Origin: Taeniopygia guttata
Taxonomy: Eukaryota > Chordata > Aves > Passeriformes > Estrildidae
Reading direction: 5' to 3'
NCBI RefSeq assembly: GCF_048771995.1
Contig: NC_133050.1
Span: 2,058,501 to 2,122,500 of the forward strand
Length of the DNA stretch: 64,000 bases
Shown one piece after another: positions 37,302-49,112 of this stretch (position 1 is the first letter of the stretch; each line of letters starts with the position of its first letter). The notes beneath the pieces are model-generated. The model was not told the origin of the DNA. It searched no databases and worked only from the letters and a program-made list of their open reading frames with translations. A program made the translations under genes and the position numbers.

Positions 37302-40218
37302 AGGAGTAGAAGCAGCATACAACATGCAAAAACGAACAAAAAAATATATCTTCTACAGAAAATGAGGTGAAAAAAGAATACAAAATATTAAAAATACCCT
37401 GCAAAGTAGAAATCTCTCTATATTTCAGTGATTGATAGGCAGAAAAAATTAATTTCAGCTAGGAAAAAAGACATTCTAGGAATATTCAGACTGCTATCCT
37501 GTTCCAGGTAAAACATTTACCATTGCCTTATTGTTTATGAGCTTGTGAACATCAGCTGCCAAGAAGAAGGAAATTTCCTCCAGTTTCACTGTATACTTGG
37601 TCAGTACCTCTGTTATCTGTGCAATGAAAGAATAAAGAAAAGAAACAACAAAACGTTAACTCAAATATCAGTATCCCAAATTTTAAAACTACATGAACAA
37701 GATAATTTTTTCCATTAAAATTAATTCCTTTCGATTCATTAATTATTCATTCATTAAAACTATTAAAGTGAATTAAAATTAATTGGATGACACACAGATT
37801 GAGAAGTAAATTTTAAAATATTAATCTTAGTTACTTTAAAGACTAACTTTTTCAGTAATTCATAAAAACAGTAACTAAAACATTCTACTTTGCTACTACT
37901 CAGCTGATTGCTCTTTAATACCTGTGATAATTGAGTGCTTTGCAGACTGGCCATAATATGAACTTAAAAATCAAACAAATTCCTTTCAAATATCTGAAGG
38001 GAATCCACCAGTGCCTGTTTTGAGTGAACACAAAATTAAAGCAAATGTGTTCATCTCTGACATTTATCGTAACTAATCCAACAGAAAGGTTACTGGTGGT
38101 ACTCTTGGACCTATTCATCGTACCTGAATTACAAAAAGAGAAGCAACTGGCACTGGTAGAACAAACAGCTCTTCTTTGCCTACAAGGACAGTGCAGCAAG
38201 CTCTTCCACAGTCTATTTTTTTAATCCAAACATTTCCTATGATGTCCAATGACTTTTACAGGTTAGGCTGAAGACTACAAAACTGCAACATGTTTGCTAG
38301 CGACATCCAGCCAACCCAAACTAAAATAAAGCTAGGTCATGTCTAAGCTCCTTCTCAACTGCAGAATGGTTATGTCCCCCCCAAAAATAACAGACCAAAT
38401 CAAAGTTTGACCTACACAACCCTCCAGGGAAATAAAAGCAGCTTGTATATTCCTTGCACCTTTAGCATAAGTAATTGTGAAAGAAACACCTTCAAACTAG
38501 GAAAAAAGTGGCTTCTCCTGATTGTGTGGGTATCAAATGAATAGTTTATTGGGGAAAAGAAAGCAATCACCACACAACAGAACTACAGGCAGACGTCTGA
38601 CTCCTTTGGAAACAAGCTACTCTTTGCTCTGCACCCAGCATTGTATCAGCAAATACCAATCTTATGCTTAAGTAACAGTTATTAAGACTGCAGCTCACTT
38701 TCATGGCTCGACTCCTTTCAGTCTCCTTTAGGGATGCATCCATTGCCCTGATACACTTCCTTCTGTTTGAGGACTCCTCGTGTATCATATTCCAGAGTTC
38801 TTCCAAACCCTGCAATAAAAATCTACTTTCAATTTCACAGAAAAGTAAAAACACATAAAAGAAAATTTAAAAAGTAAAAACCCAATAATTTTGGACTCCA
38901 GCAAGCCATAAGAAGACGCTACGCAGAGCAGATACAAGTAACTGCAGTTGAGCCAATGCTGAGTTGCCGTACTTCAAATGAGAAGGCTTCCAAAGCCATG
39001 TCAGACGCAACCTTTTCAAACAGAAGTTTACTCTTTTCATCTGATTTCATCACTTGAAGCTGAAGGAATTCTTGAAGATTCAAAACAGAGGCTGCCATCT
39101 CCTGTAACAGTAGGTCAGTGTGATCATTTGAATCTTGGGCCCTGACCTTAGAAGAGCTCCAGACTGGATAAAAATCTCCTGCCTTACCCTGCCAATGCAG
39201 CCCAGCTCCCGCTGCATTCCCATCACTGCTCTATCGTGATGCTTTTGCCGCCGTTCTGCCAGGTTCTTCCATGTACTGCTGCCTGTTTCCTCAGGAACTG
39301 CCAAGGAAGAAATGAGGATTCTATAGCCTGGAACTGTTGCTGCAGAACATGGGATGCATGAACAGTAAATGCCAAAATCGACACTATGACCACTGTAGTT
39401 TGTGCAGCTTTCACAGTGTGCAACATCTTTCCAAGGGAAGTGCAATCTTAGCAAATGCAGGTTAAAAATACTAGGGCATATTTTAAACTTCTGATTTTCA
39501 GAAGGATAACAGCATAGAACTATCAATTAAGCTCAGGTACGATATAAAAAATTTGCAACATTTCTGGAATGAGATCTGATTACATCAGAACTGGAATTTA
39601 TCATCTAAACATAACATGTGATTGACCAACAATTTCACAACTGTCTTTTTTTTTTTTCTATTAGAAGCCTCGTCATCTTCAAAATTACCTACATAGCATC
39701 AAAAATGTGTCAGGCCATTTCCCAAGCTTGATTTTTGTTACCTTGCAGGAGAAAGAGTACACACGTGGGTGTAACCAAACTGTGTACTCTACTCCCCTCT
39801 ACCTCATTTTATGATGACCTGCTAATGATGGGTGGTTTTCAGCACACCTGACCACCAGGATAAAAGTGTTAAAATGAGAGAGGCAAGCCCTGCAAGGTGA
39901 GATGGTATTTCTTTATCCTTAAAATGATTCAGCTGGGGAAGCAGCTGCACCATCTATCCAGCGAGGGTCATCTGTGCTAATGGGCCATAATGAACTGATT
40001 ATGCAGTAGCAGAATGGGAAGCTGAAACGACTATCATGTACTCCAAAAATATTCTAGCATTCATGGGATTACATCATTCCATTCCATTATGAAGCTCCCT
40101 GCACTGAGGGATGTACCACATGAACTCCACTGTATATAATTCAGGCAGTCTGGGCACTTGGGACACCACCACCACTGGATATCCAGAGGAGGATCTGAAC
40201 TTCCACAGGGCCACCCGT

Positions 40219-40608
40219 TGTGGCAGCACATTTCTCCCTCTCTCAGGATTTTTCATAGAGGTGCACAGAGAGAAATTAAAGAGAAAATAATTTCTATTTC
40301 TGCTCCTTGTTTTTCTCATGTGGAATGTGTTCGGAGAATTGTTTACCTAGGGTGATTGCTTGATTGGATTCTGGTGAGGATGGTTTGAGCCTGATGGCCA
40401 ATCCAACCCACCTGGGGCTGGACTCTCCAGAGAGGGTGACGAGTTGTGTTAGAGATATAGAGTTAGAGAAAGTAATATGTGGTTTTAGTATCTTCCTTTA
40501 TATAGTATATTAATGTATTTTAGCACAGTTATAATAAAGAAATCATTCAGCCTTCTGAATTGAGTCAGACATCATAATTTCTTCCCATTGGGTTCGCCTG
40601 CATTTACA
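40219..40608 (+). mobile_element. Solo LTR in a CCDC180 intron
   Basis: Begins TGTGGCAGCACATTTCTCCC and ends CGCCTGCATTTACA. It carries AATAAAG about 70 bp from its right end and the passerine LTR signature CATTCAGCCTTCTGAATTGAG. Read on the plus strand, so antisense to CCDC180. No internal retroviral sequence is next to it. The right end is firm; the left end is judged from the TG dinucleotide. Confidence 0.7.
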
Positions 40609-42679
40609 ATAACCCATTCTGACAGGACTGCAACCACTGCAACCCTGACCAACAGGGTGCCAGGTGGTACTCTGACTTTGTGGTTTTAAACCAGTTTTGC
40701 TGTATCATTGCATTTGCTGTAATCTTTCTATTAAATTGTAACTCTGGTTTGAAATCTCTCACAAGGTAATAGCTAAACCTGTTACATGTACCACATTTCC
40801 TGTGACTGTAAATTAAAATAGATGACATTAAGGGAAACCAGTTTTACCAACTACATCGGGCAGGCCTCTGACTTCCTCAGCTGAACTTGCACCTACGTTT
40901 CCCCATGCCTCTGGAAAAGTTGTAGATTGTCTGAAACAGAAAGAGAATAAAGCTTCAATTTGTATTAAAAATGCACCAGAAGAAGGACTAACATAATAGT
41001 ATAATACACTTTAATTGGCAAAATTTAACATTAAAGTGAACATAAGTATCATTCTAACTTTAAAGAATATAATTCAAAGAATCAAAGTTGCCTCTTCTGA
41101 GATGAACTGAAGTCTGGGTAGATCCCAATTCTAAATCTATTAGGATGGCATTACAGCAATATATGCTAGATTTAGAACATGTAAACTACAGAGACTTACA
41201 GAATAGCTCTAAAAGGTAAAAAACCTAGGAACTCTTAAGGAGACACTGGCAAGAAATGTGGAAATAGCCTTTATCTGCCCAGTGCTTTTCCCAACAGCTT
41301 GGGCACTGTGCTTGTCCTTGGGGTCAGTGAGAATCCCTGTATTGCTATTCAGCAGCTGGATCAGGGTAAAAAAGGATGGATGCATTAACTCCATTCTTGT
41401 TCATTACATTATATTACTGCATCATCATGTAAGCCATTTACTTGGAAATACAGCCTAAAAAATATTTGTCAGACTGGGTGTATATCTAGATTGCTAAGAG
41501 CAAAGACAATTTCTTTTTAAAAGGAAAACCATACAATATGTCTGCCATTGCAAATATTAGTCTGGTAGCCTGCACTTCAACAGGCAGCAAGCAGTTCATT
41601 ACACTAAATTTACATGTGGTGAGGAGACAATCTGTTACAAGTCCTTAGTGCTATGAGCAAGAATACACCAGTATATAATTCCCGGTGAAAATCTGTCCAT
41701 TTCATTCCTTTAGTTAAGAACATACAATTGGGGTTTTATGCTTCTGTTCCCTACCTGTCTGACTGTGGCTTTTTTGTGAAGTCACTGATGGGTGTTGTTC
41801 CAACACATTTCTGCTGATTACTCATCAGAAATGGCATGGCATCAGCAAACATTTCTGAATGCCTATTTAAAGGGAGCTTTTTACTCTTCTTAGAGGACTT
41901 TGTCTTCTTCTTTCCTTCATCCAAAAGGTGGGCTAAGTGAGCCTTCAAAGAACCATAATCTCAACAATTAGAATTCCTTCAAACCTACTGAATGGAGAAC
42001 TGGGACAAAATAATGAATGAAAAATAGTAGGGGAAACACAGCAGAAGAGAAAGGTAAAACAATGAACCCTACATACCACACACATAACCATTTTCATCTA
42101 AGGCTATTTTCAAAATGAGAAAAAAAGAAAAAGGATAATCTTTTCCTCAGAGAGGAAAAGTGGACAAGCTGGATGGTGTTGCCTTGCTTACAGTTACCAA
42201 AAAAGTAAAGAGCAGAGTGAGAAATGCCTGAATCTGGATAACTATGCCTTTAAATGTTTTACTGCTGTGTTATGATTCTGCCTTCAGTTAATATAACCTG
42301 ATATACAACAAAGAGATGGGAACACATGGACATGCACTGGAGAGCATATGCTGGAGATAACACATTCATTTTTTACTAAAACAAACCAAAACCAGAAACT
42401 ATGAAAATGACCTGGGGCATTTCAACAGCCAGAAAACTGACTAACACAACAAATTCCTTTGGCTTTTCCTCAATCCTTTGCTTTTTTTTTACCTTGGCCT
42501 TGAAGATCTGTTTACAGCCTTCCTCTCTGTGAACATGTCACACTCCTCCTATCGAGATCTAGTGACTAATGGCAGCTGAGTGGCCGGGCCTGCTTCCAGA
42601 AGAACTGGCAACTGCAAGCTGGGAGCCAAGAGGAGACACAACACTTCACTGGGAAAAGGGCCTTCCTTGCTCCTTGAAT

Positions 42680-43075
42680 CACAGAGTGGTTTGGGCTGGA
42701 AGAGACCTACAAGATTACCTTAGATCATCTTCCAACCTCCTGCTGTGGGCAGGGGCACCTTGTGCTATCCCAGGTTGCCCCAAGCCCTGTCCAACCTGGC
42801 CTTGGACACTGCCAGGGATCCAGGGGCAGCCACAGCTGCTCTGGGCACCCTGTGCCAGGGCCTGCCCACCCTCACAGGGAACAATTCCTTCCCAATATCC
42901 CATCAAAACCTGCCCTGTGGCACTTTGAAGCCATCCCCCCTCGTCCTGCCACTCCAGGCCCTTGTCCAAAGTCCCTCCCCAGCTCTTTTGGAGCCCTGCA
43001 AGGGGCTCTGAGGTCTCCCCGCAGCCTTCTCTTCTGCAGACGGAACACCCCCAGCTCTCCCAGCCTGACCTAGAG
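42680..43075 (-). mobile_element. CR1 LINE 3' fragment
   Basis: Plus strand shows the reverse complement of the CR1 3' end: CACAGAGTGGTTTGGGCTGG, then CCTGTGCCAGGGCCTG, and GGCCCTTGTCCAAAGTCCCT. The 3' end is at the left. Confidence 0.93.
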
Positions 43076-43089
43076 CACAGAAGCTGCAG

Positions 43090-43420
43090 CCTCCAAAGCA
43101 GCTCCGGCAGACTCCCGGCGGTGAAACTCCACGCCGAGCGCTGCTCCCCTTCCCGGCGCTGCGGGGTCGCTCCCGGGGTCGCTCCCGCTCTCTCCCCGCG
43201 CCCCGCGGGCCCTCAGGCGGAGCCGCGCGTGCCGGTGCCAGCCCAGCGGGGGCGGGAGCGGGGCCGGCCCAGCCTCACCCACAGCGCCCCCGGTGGCCGC
43301 TGCCGCAGCACCCGGAGGCCGCCCCGCCGGGTCCCGGCCTGCCCGCCCCGCGGGAGCAGAGCTCCGGAGCCGCGGATCGCAGCCCCGCTTTGTGCTCGTC
43401 TCTGCACAAGGCAGGCCAGA
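43090..43420. promoter_or_regulatory. CpG island
   Basis: Dense CpG (CTCCCGGCGGTG, GGGGTCGCTCCCGGGG) between two CR1 fragments. Candidate promoter, but no first exon is recognised. It is upstream of CCDC180 in gene orientation. Confidence 0.5.
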
Positions 43421-43589
43421 CTTCCCACGTCCGCACCTTTCAGCTCCTCACGGGAATGAGAACACACCGACCCTTGGGGACAGAAACCTCTTAAGGTCTC
43501 AGCCTCTGATAAACAATCAATAATGATAGTGTTCATAGGCATTAATCAAAAGCCCTAGAGCAGTGGCTCAGCATAATCTGGCTCCCTGA

Positions 43590-43815
43590 GCTAAGTCGAG
43601 AGAGGTTTAGGCTGGATATCAGGAACAGGTCTTTTTTTCCCACAGGGTGGTTGAGCACTGGAACAGGCTCCCCAGGAAAGTGGCGACAGCACCAAGCTTG
43701 TCTGAGTTCAAGAAATATTTGGACAACGCTCAGGCATGTGATGGGATTGTTGGGGTGTCATGTGCCAGGTCAGGAGCTGGACTGGGTGATCCTGGTGAGT
43801 CCTTTCCAACTCAGC
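43590..43815 (+). mobile_element. CR1 LINE 3' fragment
   Basis: GAGAGGTTTAGGCTGGATAT, GGTTGAGCACTGGAACAGGC and CTGGACTGGGTGATCCTGGT are standard CR1 3' text in forward orientation. Confidence 0.93.
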
Positions 43816-43904
43816 CTATTCACCTCCACAGGCGCAACTTGAGGCCGTTCCCTTTTATCTGTTAATCTGTTAACCTGTTAATCTGTTAACTGAGAGGAAT
43901 CCAA

Positions 43905-44245
43905 TCACCACCTGGCTGTCCCCTCCTCTCAGGAGTTGCGCAGAGCCAGAAGGTCCTCCCCGAGCCTCCTTTTCTCCAGACTCAGCTCCCTCAGCTGCTC
44001 CTTGTTCTCCATCCCCTTCACCAGATCTAATCCATTTTGTGGACACACCCCAGTTCCTCAATGTCTTTTTTTGTCATGAGGGTCCCACAAATCACCTGAG
44101 GATTTGAGGTTTGGCCAATAGCAGTGCCCAGAACAGGGGGACAATCGGTGCCCTGGTTCCACTGGCCACACTATGGCTGCTGGCCACAGAAGGCTGCCCT
44201 TGACCTTCTTGCACACCTGGACATGTGCTGGCTTATATACAGCGG
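43905..44245 (-). mobile_element. CR1 LINE fragment, opposite orientation
   Basis: Reverse-complement CR1 text: CAGCTCCCTCAGCTGCTCCT, then TTCCTCAATGTCTTT, then CTGGCCACACTATGGCTGCT and CCTTCTTGCACACCTGGACA. With the previous copy it makes an inverted CR1 pair. Confidence 0.88.
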
Positions 44246-44809
44246 CAGTGGTGATTTCCCTCTCCTCTCCAAAGCAGCAATACAGTAATTCTTTATTTTA
44301 CAAGCCAAGGTGTAGCAGAAGATAAACACAAAGCAAGGGGGAAGCAGGTCTTCTCCAGGATGCAGAAGAATCTGAAGCAGAGAATAAAGCTTTGAGGAAT
44401 CAGTCACAAGGAATTATTTCATTTCAATACCCCAGTCCAGGATGCAAGAAAGAAGAGAAACCAGGGAGCCTGGTCATCATTCCTGGTCTCCAGCTCTCTG
44501 CTGACACTTCTGAAGCAGGACTCAGCAGCAGAGAGTGTCTGCACCTCCCGTGCCTCCTCTGCCCTGTGTGAGCAGCGCACAGCAGCTCTGGCAGGGAACC
44601 TTCGCTGCAGAGGGCTTGCGTGTTTTGGCTTTGCACCTTAATGCAATGATGCTTTGGGTCCCCAGGACACTCCTCTGCCAAGGGAGGAGCAGCTGCCGCA
44701 TCTCCTACTGTTTCCAGCAGCTGAGGAATTGCCATGGAACAACTTCAGCACAGACCTTTTAGCTGGAGCTTGCTGTTCCTTCTGCAGTCCTCTCCCGTGC
44801 CAAGGTGTC

Positions 44810-45070
44810 TCACCTGCCGTTCTGGCAGCCGGTGACCCCTCAGGTGGGAGCTGCCGGCCAAGTGACCCCTCAGGTGGGAGCTGCTGGCCGGGGAGGCTCG
44901 GGGAGCCGTGCCCGGCCATCCCTCGGGCTCGCGGTGAATCCGCCGCCCTCGGAGCAGCAGCGCTGGAGGCGCTCGCAGCGCTCCGCGGTACAAGGGGGAC
45001 ACCGGGCGGTCGCTGCCGGCACACGGCGGCTGCTGCCGCTCCTGGGATTTCCCGTCCTCTGGTGAAAGGA
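44810..45070. promoter_or_regulatory. CpG island with a 29-bp tandem duplication
   Basis: GC-rich and CpG-dense. Contains GTGACCCCTCAGGTGGGAGC twice in a row (about 44,830-44,888). May be the CCDC180-side promoter, but no first exon could be proven. Long open frames on both strands here are compositional. Confidence 0.5.
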
Positions 45071-45189
45071 TGGGAAAAGTCACTGATCTTCCACTTACCA
45101 CGGAAAGCGCCGCTCCTTTGGAGAAGTAGAAGTACTGCACGCAGAAGAATTATTATACCTGGGAGCACTCTTGTTAGGCATTTTTAAAA

Positions 45190-46820
45190 ACAGTTCAATA
45201 TTACAGCCACACAAACAGAGCAGATATTAGAGGGAGAGTTCAAATCCCCTAAAATTTCTGTGAAATAATTAGGATCAGAACTTAATTTCATCTACAGATG
45301 ACTCACTCTTCCTGTAAGTTCTACTCTGCTGAATTGTCAGGAATGGAATCATCTCCACCGTTGCTGATGCAGTGTAGTGAAGAACCATCTCCTGATGGCA
45401 GCACATTTGCAGTCCAGAGCTGAGAATGCACAAGATGAGAACCAGTGAGGTCTGGGCTGAAATCCCTGCCCGGGGAAGGGCAGCAGCAGTGAGGCAGCCC
45501 TTGCCTTTTCAGGGGAGTGCGAGGGCTGCAATGGCAAAGGCAGTTTTCCGTGCCTTGGCACTCAGCATCGCTGCAGCACTTGGGAGTGAGTGCCAGCTGG
45601 GAATTCTGAGTGTTGGCCTTTGATCCTTGGCATGAGAGCTGCTTTTAAATTTTTTCCCCCTCCATGTTCATTCACACTGGCTTTTGCAAACATTTGTCTA
45701 TATATTGACTTTTATTTGCAGGAGCATTTAAGAGTCTGGCTGTGATTAAGACCCTAAATTTTAGGAGAGCAAACTTTCAGTTTTTTAAGGAAGTGTCCAC
45801 ATAGGATTCCCTGGAAACTGTCCTCAAGGATAATGAAGCTGAACAGAGCTGGCATCCATTTAAAGCCATTTTTCTTAAAGAGTAAGTACAGCCAAAACCT
45901 GTTCCCCGAGACCTGGGAAACAAAAGCTAAGTCATGACCACCAAACAGTTGTTTTACACTAATTAATTTTAGTTATCATGTTGCATGAGGGCTTTAGTCT
46001 TCTCCAGAATTTCAGCTTGGTCTCAATGCATTGATCTTGGTTTGCACAGACAACAGCAGACAGTATTTACTAACATGCCAACACCTCCTTCTGTAGCCAG
46101 CAACTAGTCTCAAGCTGGGCACTAGTGAGCAGCAGTCTGTGACACTGAGCCACTTACTGTGAAATGCTTGCATAGCAAGCACTGCATAGCAGTGGTAGTT
46201 CCATTTGCTATATTTTCCAAAAGATTGGTTGTCCCTTTCTCCAGCTAACAGATCCATAGCTGCGGAATGGGGATCCTCTTTCTGCTCAAGGGTTAATTGA
46301 TGTGACAACTCCAGGAATGTTTTCCTTGGCACAGCTCCAACACAGCCAATACTGATTAGGGCAATTAGCCCATTCTGTGGTGCTGAGGTCATGGCAGCCA
46401 GTGGTGCTGCTCAGCCCAGCTGTCAATACTGGCATGGCAGGTCTGCATGGTGCAGGATGGACCCCACTGCATGGCTTGCAGTTCACAGCCTGAAAAAATC
46501 CATTTGGATTTAGAATTCTCTTCACCAAGATGGCAATGGATAGTTGGTGCTTGAGACATGAACCTAAAACTGGCAGAAGTTTTATGTGTGTGTCCCCACA
46601 ATTCCACCAATTCCATCATTCCCACTCAGCAAACCTCTTGGTGCCCAGATACAGGATGCTGAGTACAAATCAAAGAATTTGTTCCCTTTGAACATTCATT
46701 AGTATCTAAGATGTATGAATTAACAAATTAGAATCCCAGCCAGCAAGGCTCTGGTAAATTGTCCCTAAGAAGAGTAGCCAGGGCATATTTGGGGTGGCCT
46801 AATGGTGGCCTTGCTGTTTC
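45190..46820. other. No gene recognised
   Basis: Ordinary sequence with open frames up to about 126 codons (-, 46,012-46,392) that I cannot assign. Confidence 0.45.
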
Positions 46821-46829
46821 TGAAGGGAG

Positions 46830-47165
46830 CATATGAGAAAGAAAGATGGAGAATGACTGTTTCCAAGGGTCTGGCGTGTCAAGACAAAGGGGGATGTCTT
46901 CCCACTCCCAGAGGGCAGGGTTAGATGGGGACAAACTATCCCATGTGAGGGTGGTGAGGCCCTGGCACAGGTTTCCTGGAGAAGCTGTCCTGGAGATGGC
47001 TGCCCCATCCCTGGAAGTGTTCAAGGCCAGACTGGACAGGGCTTGGAGCAAACTGGTCTAGAGGAATGTGTTGCTGCCTGTGGCAGGGAGGGTGGAACCA
47101 GATGATCTACAAGCTTTATGATTACAAAGTCCCCTTCTAATCCAAACCATTCTCTGATTCTCTGA
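46830..47165 (+). mobile_element. CR1 LINE 3' fragment
   Basis: GGGTGGTGAGGCCCTGGCAC...CATCCCTGGAAGTGTTCAAG...GACAGGGCTTGGAGCAA...CAAACCATTCTCTGATTCTC: CR1 3' UTR text running to the octamer-like end. Confidence 0.93.
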
Positions 47166-47169
47166 ATGC

Positions 47170-48000
47170 AGATGAGTACTACAATAATAATAATTTCAAA
47201 ATATTATGGTGATCATCTTCAAAAATCAACATTCAAGAGGAAAACATTCTCAGCACAATGATGGTTTGTGCAATTATAATCTCTTCTACAAGGTCATGAA
47301 ATTAAAATTTATGTTAATTACAGCCCATGGCAATGATTATGCTAACAAACTGTTCCACTAATTATATTTAGGTACTTAGATTGCATTAGCCAAGAAGTTT
47401 TATGCAAAGATTTGAAAAATGCCTATATCTCATAAATAATAAAAAATATTAATGCAGATAATACATGCCTCAACCCACAATTACAGCAACATGTTTTAAT
47501 TCAGTTGCTTAACACACAAGTTTAAAAACGGAATTAGAAAACATAGATACTAATCAGTTCTATGAGATCCATACTTGCTTATCTTTGAACTTTTTTTTTC
47601 TTTAAATAAGATAGGAATTCAAGAAATGAAGTGAAATATCTTCCTTTTTCAAAATGAAAGGTTTTTTTCAACAGGTATTCCAGCTCTTTGAACCTCCCTC
47701 TGATCAAACCAGTATTGTACATACTGGGTTTTACCTTCTGCCAATGAACCAGGGGATCCAGTCTGACCCTCGGTGCTGATCTCCCCTAGTCACTTAGAGA
47801 CTCTTGAGCCAGCCTTAGGCATGGCCCAGGTCCTCCACCACACACCCACTCCCGGTGGCTTGGGCCTTGAAAGTAGTCTCTTCTTTGGCCAGCTGAGTAT
47901 TACACTTCCTTGTATATTTATTGAGAAAGACAAATGGAAACTCTTGCACACAGCAGTCACTGCCACAAAAATTCTTGTTCTACAGTCCTATGGGGTTCTC
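47170..48000. other. AT-rich, no gene recognised
   Basis: Low GC, AATAAA/TTTATT motifs on both strands, no exon pattern seen. Confidence 0.5.
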
Positions 48001-48029
48001 TTTCTCAGAACAATGCAACATCAGCGCCA

Positions 48030-48600
48030 AATATGGGACAATATTCGAAGGAAGCGGCGAAGGATAATATTGCCATTGACAAGCCTGAGAAATGGGCTGA
48101 CAGGAACATCACCATGTTCAAGAAGGGGAAGCCCAAAGTCCTGTTCCAGGAGAGGAACACTACCAGGCAGGCACCAGAGCATACTGGGGGCCATTCTATC
48201 TGGGCTGGAAAGCTTTTGCCAGGAAAGGCTTTGGAGGTCCTGGAGAGCACCAAGGTCACCATAAGCCAAAATATGCACTCTTCTGGGATCCTGAGCTGCA
48301 CCGAGAGTGCAGCCAGCAGGCCAAGGGAGGGGATCCTTCTCCTCTGCTCAGCACTGCTGAGCACCTCTAGGGCTGGTTCCAGGCTGGGGCTCCTCAGCTC
48401 AGAAGAAAGCAGTGAAGGGCTGTGAAGATGATGATGGAGGGACTGGAACAACTCTGCCGTAAGGCAAGATGGAGGAAGATGGAACTCTTGGTCTGGAAAA
48501 GAGAAAGTTTAGGGTGATCCTATCCATGTCTATAAATACGTTAGGGGAGGGATCAAAGTAGATGGAGCCCAAACCAAACCTGCTCAGGGCCCTGAACACA
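48030..48600 (+). mobile_element. CR1 LINE fragment (3' part of ORF2)
   Basis: Reads like the end of CR1 reverse transcriptase and beyond: the stretches around 48,290 (GCCAGCAGGCCAAGGGAGGG GATCCTTCTCC), 48,430 (ATGATGGAGGGACTGGAACA) and 48,515 (TCCTATCCATGTCTATAAAT) match common CR1 text. Diverged, so fairly old. Confidence 0.85.
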
Positions 48601-48680
48601 AACACCAGCCTTTTTCCCTGGGAAAGAAAACTCACCAGTCCAGGTTCCTGATGTCAGTTTGTAGGGTTCCCTTGGTGTCA
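48590..48680 (+). repeat. Copy 1 of an ~85-bp dispersed repeat
   Basis: CCTGAACACAAACACCAGCC, then TTTCCCTGGGAAAGAAAACT, then GATGTCAGTTTGTAGGGTTC. Two more copies lie at 58,845-58,930 and 59,036-59,112. Ends where the LTR at 48,682 begins. Confidence 0.9.
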
Positions 48681-48681
48681 C

Positions 48682-49112
48682 TGTTGAGGCAGGACGGGAA
48701 TGAGAAGACTGACTCAGAAGGCTGCTGAGAGTAAAACTCCGGTTTATTTAAAATACACCGCTCTTTTATACAGAGCTTCGTGAGGAACAATTCCATTGGT
48801 CCTGAAGTGAAAACAGCCCACACCATTGGTGCAGAGTGCTTGATGCACAGTGATAGAACTTAACTATAAACAATGTGAACAACAAGAGAGATAAAGAATT
48901 ATTTACATTCTTCTCCAACTCTTTCCTAGGCTTCTGCCTGGCTAGAAACTCTCCGTTTCTCTCTTTGACTGAATCTGAGACCTACAGATTTGCAGTTAGG
49001 GGTTGCAAGCAGCACTACCTGATGGCCCAGTGCAGGGGTGTAGAATTCAAATCCCCACCCAGCTGATCCACTACCGCACCTTTGGAAATGTAATATCTGT
49101 GTAACAACAACA
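48682..49112 (-). mobile_element. Solo LTR of a passerine ERV family
   Basis: Plus strand opens TGTTGAGGCAGGACGGGAAT and GAGAAGACTGACTCAGAAGG, a text common in songbird LTRs read in reverse. It closes at ...GTAACAACAACA, so the minus strand has TG...CA ends. CCGGTTTATT is a reversed AATAAA signal. The left end is firm; the right end is judged from the terminal dinucleotide. Confidence 0.65.

Larger units (their letters stand above)
30608..41942 (-). pseudogene. CCDC180: CCDC180, sixteen consecutive internal exons, one with a frameshift
   Basis: Coiled-coil domain protein 180, thought to act in cilia/sperm flagella. Minus-strand exons: 41,755-41,942; 40,848-40,930; 39,188-39,297; 38,943-39,101; 38,699-38,809 (GLEELWNMIHEESSNRRKC); 37,521-37,616 (KYTVKLEEISFF); 37,104-37,267 (LHQLKWQERVKDW); 36,814-36,926 (FMASEEVQNPPAEE); 36,046-36,125; 35,273-35,361; 34,688-34,807; 33,893-34,066; 33,278-33,393; 31,958-32,084 (VMAYPKAILWELISYS); 31,470-31,533; 30,608-30,840 (acidic EETEEEEDEE tail). 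These match the family's middle coiled-coil part as I recall it. Splice phases agree at every junction except exon 36,814-36,926, which is one base short: the frame fails between IVLV and EQRLRVL, with a stop at 36,833. N-terminal exons and the large C-terminal half are not found. It is either a broken partial copy, or a real gene with an assembly indel and missing ends. Confidence 0.85.

Noticed and set aside
42494-42545. Possible further upstream CCDC180 exon (reading REEGCKQIFKAK)
   Set aside because: A donor-like site is present, but no convincing acceptor or family match was found, and the phase could not be tested.
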